DNA of 64,000 bases from positions 11,472,008 to 11,536,007 of the forward strand of contig JACTAT010000037.1 of assembly GCA_014526335.1 (NCBI GenBank). The letters are read 5' to 3'. Below are positions 11,204-21,735 of this stretch, piece after piece. Source of the DNA: Chrysaora quinquecirrha. Its lineage: Eukaryota > Cnidaria > Scyphozoa > Semaeostomeae > Pelagiidae. The notes under the pieces are model-generated. The model saw only the letters and a program-made list of their open reading frames with translations. It was not told the DNA's origin and did not search any database. The translations under genes and the position numbers were made by a program. The first letter of the stretch is position 1. Every line of letters starts with the position of its first letter.

Positions 11204-11730
11204 AGCAGTGACATCGCTATGGTGTTTTGCTTTACCACTATCCGTAAGATCTTTGTGAGTCGCCTGGTTTTAATGTTGAGTTTATCACGCATTGTAAGGC
11301 GAAGCTTTGCGTGAATGTGAACCGTTTTCACCCATTTGTTAGTTGTATCGATATTGGTACTAAATCCGGATCTGAATGGACCTGCTGTCCCTTTGGTTTC
11401 GCGATTAAAATATTCAGTGACAAAATCCCCGTGAACAGTTGCAAACTTTTCTCCCGACTAATTTGCTCCGAATCCCCTCTCGAGCAGTTCTTGATAGGCT
11501 GGATTGTTGCTTGATTTCAAATCCGTCAATAGCACATGCTGAAGTGTCAAATAGCGAGAGTAGTTTTGGTGGTCGAAAGCAAACACTTGCTTCAGCATTT
11601 CTCGTTCTGCTTCAAGATGTCTTTCGAAATGTCCTTCACGAACGGCAGAGACCAGAGCTAGTAAAGACGATATATCTCTCAAGTACGCAGCAGTCATTGT
11701 TTGTTGAGGACTTTCACAGCTACTTATCTC
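11204..11730 (-). pseudogene. Academ-like protein, middle segment
   Basis: Reads FERHLEAEREMLKQVFAFDHQNYSRYLTLQH.. and, after a frame change near 11458, a stretch with FNRETKGTAGPFRSGFSTNIDTT-like content (about 11330-11440). FDHxNYxRYL and an H-x-Q/N-rich block after it are features of this protein group. It joins 11737-12354 with a short frame change. Confidence 0.6.
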
Positions 11731-11736
11731 ACGAAC

Positions 11737-12560
11737 TTACTCTTCAAATTCATCTAATTCTATAACGGCTTCAAGTGCTTCTGTGGATGGATTTTCTCTC
11801 AGTGACTTCAGGCTCTCACGCAGACCATCAGATAAAGACGCGTAGTTGTCCCGTAGTTGTTCTGTACCATACTGGACAAGAGCAGCGAATGACTCTTTCA
11901 GAATTCGCATACACCGATAATAATGCTTTCCTCCAAATGCTTGATCTACAGAACCAGCAGAAATTGTCCCTGCGTCAACAAACCAATCTTTGTAGCCAAT
12001 ACACGAATGCCTCTTAAATATTAATTGCTGGCAAACACGTAATTGGTGAAAGCCACCCATAAGGACAATGATATTCTTATAGAGACCGCTATTCTTCCAT
12101 ATTATCTGCACAAGCCTGGCATAAACCTCTTCGTCTGTGTGGGCAAAAATATGTTTTAATCCAAGATCATCCATTACATGTTTGAGGGTGTCAAGATAGT
12201 TCTTGCATACTGAAATATTGGGTGGTTGATTTATTACAGGCATGTATTCAATGAGCGATTTTTTTCTGCTTGCGATCAGAAACCTTTCTATTGAAAGCAG
12301 TCCAAGACCCCAACATTGGTAAATCAGGTTCACCATCAGTAGCAGGCAGACCACTTGCTAATGACCACACTACATCTCTGCGAAAGCTTTCTTCGAGGAG
12401 CTCTGTGCCTTAATCATCCTGATAAGCGGGAAATGCAAGAGGATCCGCTCTCGCACCAAGATGATATTCTTCAATATTGTTAGTAACAATTTCCTCACAG
12501 GGAACTAGTTCTTGAATTGTTGATTTCGTTTCATGAAGAATGCTGTCACCTGTAATAAAT
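11737..12560 (-). pseudogene. Academ-like protein, GGFH core segment
   Basis: Begins at a splice acceptor TTTATTACAG (about 12551) and reads DSILHETKSTIQELVP, LGARADPLAFPAY, LPATDGEPDLPMLGSW, then, after a frame change near 12260, EYMPVINQPPNIS and NIIVLMGGFHQLRVCQQLIF and SVDQAFGGKHYYRCMRILKE. The GGFH block and the acidic residues upstream look like the central catalytic part of the large family protein. An in-frame TAA lies near 12415. Which residues make the DDE triad cannot be settled here. Confidence 0.6.
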
Positions 12561-12636
12561 CAAAATTAGGGTATTTAATTATTCATAAATCTGGAATCTG
12601 CTCAAGTCTATACATCAGAAACAGAATCTAGAAAAT

Positions 12637-13475
12637 CTACAAAAATTTACATGGAATAAATGGCTGAAATAGTGTGCTGTTCGTATCATGAGTGGTTCCA
12701 ACACCGGTAAGAGTTTCCTGGCGGCCATCATTGTTATCAATGGTAGAATGTAGAGGGTATCCTTTCACAAAACGTTTGTGTACTTCAATCTGAGCGGAGG
12801 ACCATGCATCATTGTATTTTCTGATTTCATTGTACGAAATTGAATGGCCAAGATTGTGAAGATGTGCGGCTGCCTTTTTACTACCAGTAAGTCTGTGTAT
12901 TGTCAGTCCTAGCATGGCTTGTTTTACATTCTTCTGGCGAGTGATTAGCGACTGCCAATCTGATGCTATTGACCAAATGTTATTGGCAATGTTACTTGAC
13001 TGCGTAATGGCATAACCTTCATCATTGGTCTTAAAATTCGGATACATCGTGGCATATATAATATTGTACAATTCAGGCATCGGGCCCTTGTTGAAGTGTG
13101 CAATCATTTCATCAGGATTTATTGGTAAACTTTCTGGCTCTCGCTCTTTGAATTTGCTCTTGATGAAATTCGCAAACGAACGAATGTGATCCATATCCCT
13201 CAGTCCATGGCCAAGCAGTGTTGCAACACTATACCCGCAGGGATTCATGAGCGCCGAATGAACAATAACGTATTTCCCTGTTGTAAAAAAATCAATTTCG
13301 GATCCAAATTGCTTCACCAATTCTCTCTTCAATGACACAGTGTGCATGAAAGCAGGCTCTAAGTTATTTTCTTCGCATATAACCTTTATGTCTTATAATA
13401 ACTGGTGGAGAAGATATGCCTCCTTCTTCCCAATTACTTTCCATCCAACAATTCTGAAGAACTCATCGATTATGA
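12637..13475 (-). pseudogene. Academ-like protein, exon before the intron
   Basis: Reads FIIDEFFRIVGWKVIGKKE, then HTVSLKRELVKQFG, AMLGLTIHRLTGSKKAAAHL, HNLGHSISYNEI and TIDNNDGRQETLTGVGTTHD. These blocks, in this order, are shared with a large family of cnidarian and fish proteins. The exon appears to end at FIP..GTAAAT (about 12651), and joining to TTATTACAG/GTGACAGC at 12551 keeps the frame, giving an intron of about 100 bp. A TAA near 13390 and a frame change near 13475 interrupt it. Confidence 0.65.
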
Positions 13476-14174
13476 ATTGCTTTTTTTGTCTTTCGAAGAT
13501 TCTTGTTCTTCTTCAACACTCGAAAGCTGGTTTATTGCATACTTAAGGTAACAGTTTTTATGAATATAAATATCAATGGCAAAAAGATCAAAAGACTGTC
13601 CACCTTGCAATACCTGCAGTCTTTTTGTGGCCTCGTGAAATCGGTAAGTAGGTTTAGAAATAAACAGCTCAGTCCTTGCATGAATCCTTTGACGAGAGCT
13701 TTCCTGTTCACATCTGCCAAGTCCAGCTTGATTATATGATCCACCGTCCGTTTCCCTTCTTTCATTACAAATAAAACAAATTTGTTTTCTTTTTTTGGCT
13801 TCTCTTTGTGATCTTCTAGTCTGAACATCACTTGTTAGATCCTCTGATTCTTGTTCGAGAACACTTGTCTTAATTTCTCTGTATCTTTTCCTGTAGTTTT
13901 CCACTTTCGTTCCAAATGTAATACTACAATTTTGATGAGCTTTACCAAATGCTTCAATAACATCACCAATTCGCGAGTGAACATAACGAAAAGAGAAATA
14001 CTTGTCATTTCGATCGATATCAATACAGTTCCATTCTTCTGCAATCCTCTTCAAGTTCTCCCTTCCTTGCTGTGAAAAACTTTTTTGGGAATCTTTTTGC
14101 GAAAAAGAACCATCACATAATAAACAATTTTCACTTGTTTGTTCAAGACTGAGAAATGAAGACGATAGGGCCAT
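13470..14174 (-). pseudogene. Academ-like protein, N-terminal Cys-rich region
   Basis: A 234-residue frame with ENCLLCDGSF near residue 15, then RKQICFICNER near 130 and DIYIHKNCYLKYA near 210. The C-x-x-C pairs followed by H-x(n)-C suggest zinc-binding. It has a Met start (MALSSSFLSLEQ) about 330 bp inside the right TIR and the ATG is the first in the element, so it is taken as the protein start. It joins the next part by a frame change at about 13475. Confidence 0.65.
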
Positions 14175-14504
14175 ATTCCTTCACATTTTTTGAATGTAGT
14201 GAAACAATCGAACTCGACCAGCACATAAGCGATCAAAAAGAGTAATGCACAAAATTGTAGAGAAATGTAAATGATATTCCCATAACTAACAAGCAAATTC
14301 AGTCATTCTTTCAAACTTCACTTTCTCACCTAACATAACTTCGCTTTGTCGTCACAACACCGGAATGATCTTCAGATGCCCCGACAGACATTCATATCAA
14401 CTCTCAATGGGGCTTTTCCTGTTATTCTATAATATCCATTATGTTTTATGAGTAGAGATATGAAAAGCAGTTGTTTTTAGAATCACACGTTTTCGAGAAT
14501 TTCT

Positions 14505-14858
14505 ATTTGAATAGCGCAATTCAAGTAACAACTTTCAAATAGTAATGTCGTGGTCGCTGCGGAGGAGGAAAATTTCAAATATGTAGCAGACTAATAAAAC
14601 TGTATATCATTCAAAAGGTCTTATTTAGCCGATGCCAAATATGCCATTTTTAAGTTTATATTTTATACCGTTCACGAGTTATCGCAGGATTTGTGCACAA
14701 TTTTTGCCGCATTTGACGCCATCAGTCACAGGACGCCGGAAGTTTTCCCGGAAAGGTATTCGGTGGTTTTTTGAAGCTTCCTACCTAGTCTATCAGATTC
14801 CAGAATAAAAAGTTAAATTAGGCATTTTGTTAGATTGCTAGACTATATGCCCTGTCTA
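14505..14858 (-). repeat. Right terminal inverted repeat of the Academ-like element
   Basis: Inverted copy of 8882-9245, ending ..TATGCCCTGTCTA at 14858 and followed by the TTT duplication (14859-14861). The gene's 5' end lies just inside, so the promoter is probably within or next to this repeat. Confidence 0.9.
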
Positions 14859-15067
14859 TTTGAGGTTAGGTTGAAATTTAGTTTTTCATATAGAATTCCC
14901 TGCCTATTTCTTGAATTTTCATCAAGAGCGATCGCAGATTCAGCCATTTGATGAAAACAAAACGAACAATGATGGCAAAGTGGAGGACTGGGACCTAGGT
15001 AGGGCACAGGTTCCTTCTAACGCAAATTAAGTCTTAAGATTTCGTAATAAATGAAATTGACATTTTT

Positions 15068-15449
15068 TATGAAACAAGCGTGTCAAGTTTACTCTTGGTG
15101 CCTTATTTCCTTCTTATATGTTGAAAAACAAGAATTTCAGACTTCAGACAATGCCTGCTAAAATACATGGAATGCCACATTGAATTTCCTATTCAACGCA
15201 ACATCTCTCCTCCACCCTCTTCAAAGAATGTTGGTTTACTGAATAATAAAACTTTTCAGGTGCATATGAGCATTTAAAACACGCAACAGCACCCTTCAAA
15301 ATAACAACATTGTTTTCAGGGAAGGGGGGATTGAGTCTATGATTTGTGCTTGGAATCGCAAACACTTTGATGCCAAAAAGGCTGGAAATATGATGGGTGT
15401 TCCAACAAATTCTGGCAGGCATTGTATTATCAATTGTGGTTGGCATCAT
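15068..15449. repeat. Dispersed repeat, copy 2
   Basis: Matches 4180-4512. On the - strand it has an 86-residue open frame (15189-15449) with MPARICWNTHHISSLFG and NNVVILKGAVACFKCSY; the matching part of copy 1 is broken. The frame may be a fragment of an unrecognised gene. Confidence 0.65.
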
Positions 15450-17500
15450 TTCAATTGAACTTTCAGAATCTGATATTGATTACTTTATTCTTTTTGAAGG
15501 TAAAGCTCTTGTCAAATGAGAAGAAGCAATGATATGCGACTATAGGGCTTGTACACCATATCTTTGTATTTATCTAATTGAACAAGTTCATATGGTTCTC
15601 ATGAAAAGTAATGATTTTACTGAAATCTTAAAATTTTTAGGTCTGTCAGTGTACCCTAGTGTGTAATCATCAAACCTATCAAATACTGGTCATGGTCCCC
15701 GTGTTTGTCCATACTTGCTCGCAGTTGTACTACTTTTATTGTGGTTGATCACACTTTCACACTCATTCTTTTTCGTTTCACTGGACTCAAACTACCGTTT
15801 TGAAATCTCATAGTTCCATTATTTACCATGATGTGTTTCAGAGCCACAACTTTTTGGCTTTGTCTCTGCCAATGCCGTCGGCTGCACACGTTTTCAACAT
15901 TCTCAAAAAAGTAGGATGACATGTGGTGGGCTTTCTCAGGTTCACTTGCTTGCCATCATAATGGTGCCCTGCTTTCAACTTGAAGATCTTTCAATATCTT
16001 GTTGCACAAAAGTGCTAACAGTAAATTTCCCTTCACCTTTTAGAGTGGCAGAATATCTAATCATTTGAGACAGTAGGTCTATCTGCCTCACAAACTCATT
16101 TTGCCTTACATTCGAGAAATTAAAGGTGTAACTGTTTAGTGTTTCATGATGAGTAATTACCTGTAAATAGGGCCATTCTTTATAGTCCCTTATTGCTCTC
16201 AAAAAATTTGTTTCATCATCATTTGTTCTTGTGTCTCATTGAAAAGGATGGTTAATATAAAAATTACAAAAATACTCACTTGAGCACTCAGTATTTTCTA
16301 CATCATCTTAGAGGATTTCACCATCTTCAATCCTGGTTCAGGTCATCTTCTCACTCATAGGTTACAAAATACAAAACAAAGTCTTTTCTATTATATTCTA
16401 ACATTTCTTGCCATTGTCAATGGTTTTCAACTGTATCAATATAAATTGCTGTATTTTAACTGCATAGTTCCACTTTCAGTTACAGTTTTATATATTTTAA
16501 CATTCCTCTACATACAATTGATCAATAACACTACTACAATACTATGTGCAATACAATTTTTATTGCAAAGAAAACATAAAACAAAGTTACAAGATAATAA
16601 AATGTTTAACAAAATGTATAATGCTTACTGTTAAAATGTTTGATGAAATGGGCCTTTTTTTAGGAGTAGCTCTTGGTAGATAGGTTAAACTAGGTGAGGG
16701 CGTCCGTTTTTTCAAGATGGGATAAGAGTTATCTCAAAATTTTTTTCAAGTTTGGTTCAAAACTTTTCCCCCCAAAATGAAGCCTCACGATTTGTCCTCT
16801 TGCTATCGTGTGAACAATCAAAATGGGGAACTCACAAAACAACATTTCACAAATCAATTATTGGTTGGAAAAACAATTTAGAAGGTTGTCTTACTGTTTT
16901 CCTCTGGCTTTTTTTACTTTCTTGGCAACCTGTCAGTCAAACTCCAATTATCAGTGACATTAGAAAAATGTGAGAGAGCTTCTTTACAAAGAAGTGTACA
17001 GAACTCTTTTTCTTGTGAGAAATTTCGATTTCAGATAACATTAATTATAAATCTATAATTAATAAGATTGTTGATAAGTTAATACGGATTATACATTGTG
17101 ATTGATGCTCTGTTTTATCAGAGATTGGATTGATTTCAGAGCACATCGAATGAAAAGAGATAATTTTCTTAGAGCAGCAAATCAAGAGCGAAGTTAATAG
17201 TGGTTGCTTCATATCTAAAGAATTTAATATATTTTTACATGACATATCGCAGGGTATCAAATTCAGTGTACTTAATGTGCTGTATGAATACTGTACACTG
17301 GAACAAAATTAATGCAAGATAAAATTAGAGAAACACGGCTTTCTCAAATGAATAATATACAGCCTTCATCTCAAACAGGGATTGAGTGGTTTAAGAGATT
17401 CAGATTGCAGAGGAGGAGCAGATTGGAAACTACAGTTGGAAGAAATTACAGTCTTGGAATGTTTACAGCCCGTCAAAATCCAAAGAAAATTGTGGTGTAA
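15450..17500. other. No gene recognised
   Basis: A - strand open frame at 15975-16202 (EWPYLQVITHHETLNSY..) looks protein-like but I do not recognise it. The rest is AT-rich with short frames only. Confidence 0.4.
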
Positions 17501-17546
17501 GGTCCAAAGCAAAAACTGGTAGGAGTTGATTGTCCTGCAGCTTTTT

Positions 17547-17991
17547 GATGAAAAAGACTGGGTAGCAAAATTCTGTATGTAAAAGAGGACATTTGACTTA
17601 ATGTCTGACTTCATGTCTGTGTAAGGAGGATACAGTAGTGAGAAAAGCCATTGCTGTCGAGATAAGATGCTATGTCTCTTTGGAGATTAGCCATCAACTC
17701 AGCCTATAGAACAGTAGGACATCTTTTTTGAATTTCAAAGTCAAGCATAGGTGCAATTGTCCCAGAATTCTTTAATGTGATGTCTACAGAATTTCTGGTT
17801 AGATACATCAGCATATCCACTGGGTACAACTTCAGCAAAGTTGTACATTTATTCAAAACAAAATTGGGCATTGATGGTTTGGAGCTGTTGATGGCTCACA
17901 CATCCCTAAAAAGGCGCCATCAGATTTTCATGCAGATAACTATAATAGAAAAAGATGTTACTCAGTGCTCTTGCAAGTAATTGTAGATACA
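17547..17991 (+). pseudogene. PIF/Harbinger transposase fragment 1
   Basis: In changing frames the + strand reads DEKDWVAKFCM, KAIAVEIRCYVSLWRLAIN, AYRTVGHLF, then GAVDGSHIPKKAPSDFHADN and YNRKRCYSVLLQVIVD. These are the HTH region and the first catalytic Asp block (VDGSHI) of Harbinger transposases. The second and third catalytic blocks are absent; the sequence runs into a small inverted-repeat element at 17991. At least three frame changes or stops. Confidence 0.75.
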
Positions 17992-18064
17992 GTAAACACC
18001 CGCCTATAAGAGCCTACCATTTTGAAAGTCAGCCTCAATAGGTTCTTATATATTGGGTGTTTAG
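17991..18064. repeat. Small inverted-repeat element (MITE-like)
   Basis: AGTAAACACCCGCCTATAAG at the left pairs with ..TTATATATTGGGTGTTTA at the right. Size about 75 bp. It ends the Harbinger fragment. Confidence 0.5.
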
Positions 18065-18248
18065 TAGGAAATGACGCTGTTTAGGTTCTTAAATTGGTTC
18101 TTAACCAGTTGAAAAAGTCTCGTGCATAAAAGAAAATCTCTTGTGGAAACAAAAGTTTTAATATTTCAAAAGGGAATCATTCACATACTGTTCAAAGCAA
18201 CAAAACTAAAAAACATGTTTAGGAATGTTACTGTATACTTACGCAATT

Positions 18249-19066
18249 AAAATTCATATTCCTCCAGGCCTTGTGGTCTTATTTTTCCATCCTCTGAGCT
18301 ATCTGCTGTCATCAAGTAGCCTGTATTTTCGAAAAGTTTATTGAAAAATTCTTCTTTGGCTGAAATTTCTCTCCATGCTTCGCCAGTCCACGTGGTCATA
18401 AGTGCTTGTCATTCCCTTGCAGAAATATGATCATGCCATTTTGTGAGATTATCATTATTTTCAAGCCATCTTTCCATGGATTCTCCAATCTTCTTTTTTA
18501 TCATTTATCCTGTTAAAAATATACCAGTGCAATGATTTCCTTCCTGCAAACTTCATCAAAGTCCTTTACCTGCTGAAATCCAACATTATCTGCAAATATA
18601 ATTTTCTTACATATCTTGTTCTCTATTCCTGGAATCAATGTTCTGTAAAGCCATTGCTTATTCAAGTCTGCATCCATCCAAGCACAATGCTGGGAATAAA
18701 AATATATGTCACTATCATACTGCTTCTTGTCCTCATTTGTCACATTCCCTTTGCCTCTAAAAACTAGAGCAGGCTTTATGTTTTGCTCTCCCGATTCATG
18801 TATACAGAGCTGTAAGGTTGCCTGCCTCTTGTCAAGGTCTGTAAACCAATACCTGCTTTGTGCCCAATGCATCATACTTTTTTTTCCTTTTCCACAGCAA
18901 CTGGGAGAGGCGCTTGGTCGATATTATATCTGTTTTCTGGCCACCATCGACCATAATTGGGGTGCAAGGTAGATTTGTTGAAAGGATGGTGATTCTCTCT
19001 TTTTCGTAGATGATTCACGCCCACAGAAAGATGGTAAAGCTTGCAAAAGACAAAAAGCTCCTCCAA
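18249..19066 (-). pseudogene. DDE_1-type (pogo/jerky-like) transposase, broken
   Basis: Right to left: WWPENRYNIDQAPLP (first Asp block), WFTDLDKRQATLQLCIH, KPALVFRGKGN, SQHCAWMDAD, then KKIIFADNVGFQQ (second Asp block), and a C-terminal part with TKWHDHISARE, TTWTGEAWREISAK and TGYLMTADSSEDGKIRP. This is the order of DDE_1 family transposases of the Tc1/mariner/pogo group. A frame change lies near 18872, part of the third block is missing near 18510, and an in-frame stop lies near 18423. N-terminal DNA-binding domains were not found. Confidence 0.78.
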
Positions 19067-19138
19067 AAACAGTCCAAAGGGTGATTTCCAAACTGACCCT
19101 GTTGACTGCTGTGAGCACGATCACCCTGGAGAACGTCT

Positions 19139-19549
19139 GTGCAGTACTGTGGAGGATATTCACTACTGTGGAGGGTGTTCAGTACTGTCGGGGGATACCA
19201 TCAGTACATTGGAGGGTGTTCAGTACTGTGGTGGGATACCATCAGTACTGTGGAGGGATACCATCAGTACAGTGGAGGGTGTTCAGTACGTGTGGAGGAA
19301 TACCATCAGTACTGTGGGGGGATACCATCAGTAGTGTGGAGGATATTCAGTACTGTGGAGGGATACCATCAGTACTTTGGGGAATACCATCAGTACTGTG
19401 GGGGATACCATCAGTACTGTAGAGGATATTCAGTACTGTCGGGGAATACCATCAGTACATTGAAGGGTGTTCAGTACTGTGGGGGATACCATCAGTACTG
19501 TGGAGGGATACAATCAGTACGGTGGGGGGATACCATCTGTTATTACTGA
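19139..19549. repeat. 22-24-bp minisatellite (CAGTACTGTGGAGGGATACC)
   Basis: About 17 units of CAGTACTGTGGAGGGATACCAT with variants ending GATATT or GGTGTT. The same minisatellite returns at 25490-25640, so it brackets the block-and-palindrome array between them. Confidence 0.9.
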
Positions 19550-19555
19550 TATTCA

Positions 19556-21142
19556 GTTATGCAAATCAGGTTGCCCCATTGTGATGGCCCATCGTTCGAT
19601 TGTGCACGAAACGCTCCAGTCCTGGGCTATCTAGAAATGTGATTCTTTTTTTGATCGAAGCCCTTTCTACCCAGGTTGTGCATGCCGTATTTTTCTAAAT
19701 CTTTTGAGAACAGTAAGTTGGTGAAAATTTTGATCTTATCTCGGCCTCGAAAAGTTTCGTTTTCAATGGCGGCCATCTATCATGTTCCTTTCACTACACG
19801 TACAATGAATCTTTTGCGTGCAACTCTCAGGGGTTTATTCAATGACTTGCTGGCTTTAAAAGCCTGGATTCCATACAAAATCTTAACTGTTGTGCGACTA
19901 TCGCACAGTTGTGAGACGTGAGAATTTCTTTTAAATGCGATTATCGCATACGACCATAAATACAAATACTGACATTTTGGTCGTAGCAGAGCCTTCGCGA
20001 TTACATAACTACGATTTAGTTATGATGTAGTCTTTCTTACAAGATATTTCGAGAAATCAAAATGAAACACGTTTTCCAGACAATGGATACCTTTCCCAAC
20101 GGTATATTTATTGGCAGCGTGCGATTGTGTCTTATCTCTCAACTTCACGCTCAAATACAATACTACAGTACTGTTGTGAACAAAAAAGGCTTTTCCGACT
20201 CCAGCGATGTAAAAGCTTTTTATGTCTACAAAAGTCCCAAGACGAAAGTAGAGTTTTAAGAGTTGAGAATGAAATTTCAAAGAACATGAGAGTTTCTGGG
20301 GATTTCTCAAGGATTTTCTGCCACTTAATAGATGATTCCAGGTGAATTGGGCATTTCTGGGTGGTTTTGGGTGCTTTTCATCAAGTTATGGTTCGTTTTA
20401 AGTCCTTTTGGCTGGTTTTGAGCAATTTTGGGCTGTTTTGCGTTTTCGGTAAGTACGTTTTCACGTTTCCAGGGGTCAAAGGACGTCAAAGGACACTAGG
20501 AGACTGTAGGCCTAATTCATTTTGGAATTTACTTATATTCTTTCCGTTTTCAAGAAGAGTTCTTGCTTTGATTATTTCCCTAAATCGCCACGCTAAACTT
20601 TGTGTTTTACTGTTTCAATGCATTTAAAACATTACTAAGAGGCCCTAAATTTTTCGGGTTTCAAGTTGAATGTTCCTTTGAAAATTCAGAGCACAAAAAA
20701 CAAAACGAAAATCATTCGGATATAGCGAGATATTTATTGTTCATGAAGGACATTTAAAATTAAAGACTGCGATGAGATAGGGATAGGATTTTCGAATTTA
20801 CGCAGCAGTAATACTACTAACTTTGCGTCTTAAGTTGACACAAAAATGTTTGGAATATTCTCAGTAGATCTGGAAATTTGGTGGCGAAAAATTTCGTTAA
20901 GCATTTACCATCGAACTTTTTGACTTTTATTAAGGCTGTTAATAATAGAATTTTCGAGTGCAGACAGGGCATAGAAATGTTGCATTAGAATTCAAGTGGA
21001 TGGAACACAGTCAGAGATACCCTTAACCTCCATGACTCACTGGCTCACTATCCCCCCCAAGGTTTTGTTTTATAAAACTTGGCTTATATTTGACCTTCAG
21101 CTTTCATATTATAATGATGATGATGATGATTATTTTGATGGC

Positions 21143-21174
<32 letters not shown>

Positions 21175-21471
21175 CTGATGATGATTATGATAATGATGAT
21201 GATGATGATTATGATGATGGTAATAATGATGATGATGATGATTATGATTCTAATGGTGATTATAATTACTGTTGATGATGGCGATAATGATAATTTTGAC
21301 GGTGATGATAACTATGATGATGATGATGATGATGATAATGTTCTTTTTTGTCCACAGTTTAATACCCTATTATCAATTCTCTTATGTGTTTACTATTACA
21401 AGTAGACTAGCTTTTTAACTTGACGCCCGCGATGCGGGCAAGCTTTTTACCTTGACACCCGCGATGCAGGT
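19556..21471 (+). repeat. Repeat block A
   Basis: Begins ATGCAAATCAGGTTGCCCCA and contains marks shared with blocks B and C: TCTCGGCCTCGAAAAG, GGCGGCCATCTAT, a GAT/GATGAT microsatellite near its end and TTTGTCCACAGTTTAATAC. It ends in two copies of ACTTGACGCCCGCGATGCGG-like sequence. No coding capacity was recognised. The order of marks suggests a mobile or tandemly duplicated unit. Confidence 0.8.
21111..21342. repeat. GAT-rich microsatellite in block A
   Basis: Imperfect (GAT)n/(GATGATTAT)n. The poly-Met frames seen here are translations of the repeat. Confidence 0.9.
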
Positions 21472-21716
21472 GAATATTAGTACCAGTTTAGCCTTGGAAA
21501 GACAAGATTCCACTCAGCAGCCTTTTAACTTGCTGCCTTTTAACTTGCAGCTTTCTGAACTTTCGCTAGAGTCCGGGGAGGTTAGCTCCCCATAGCATCC
21601 CACAACCTCCCCGGACTCTAGCGAAAGTTCAGAAAGCTGCAAGTTAAAAGGCAGCAAGTTAAAAGGCTGCTGAGTGGAATCTTGTCTTTCCAAGGCTAAA
21701 CTGGTACTAATATTCA
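21472..21716. repeat. Long near-perfect palindrome 1
   Basis: From GAATATTAGTACCAGTTTAG to its reverse complement, with about 110-bp arms and a central spacer of about 26 bp inside GAGTCCGGGGAGGTT..AACCTCCCCGGACTC. It separates blocks A and B. DNA of this shape can fold into a hairpin or cruciform. Confidence 0.92.
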
Positions 21717-21735
21717 TCTCTATCACTAAACTCCT

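Larger units (their letters stand above)
8882..14858 (-). mobile_element. Academ-like DNA transposon, 5,977 bp
   Basis: The ends are exact inverted repeats starting TAGACAGGGCATATAGTCTA and flanked on each side by TTT. The paralogous unoccupied sequence at 7337-7465 has one TTT at that point, so the duplication is 3 bp. Inside is one gene on the - strand for a very large protein with an N-terminal Cys-rich region, a DDE-type-looking central part and an XPG/PIN-like nuclease motif (EADMR..KDTDVLIL). Known, from memory: Academ transposons have 3-4-bp duplications and encode an XPG-like nuclease. The match in both traits makes Academ the best name; a separate undescribed superfamily is possible. 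Several frame breaks mean this copy is not autonomous. Confidence 0.75.

Noticed and set aside
10611..12017. + strand frames of 61-123 residues
   Set aside because: Antisense shadows of the Academ-like gene.
4180..15449. The direct repeat pair as LTRs of a retroelement
   Set aside because: The elements between them have their own ends, and no primer-binding site or polypurine tract was seen next to the copies.
19139..19549. Three overlapping + strand open frames of 97-136 residues
   Set aside because: They are translations of the CAGTACTGTGG minisatellite in three frames.
21178..21405. Poly-Met/Asp open frame
   Set aside because: Translation of the GAT microsatellite.
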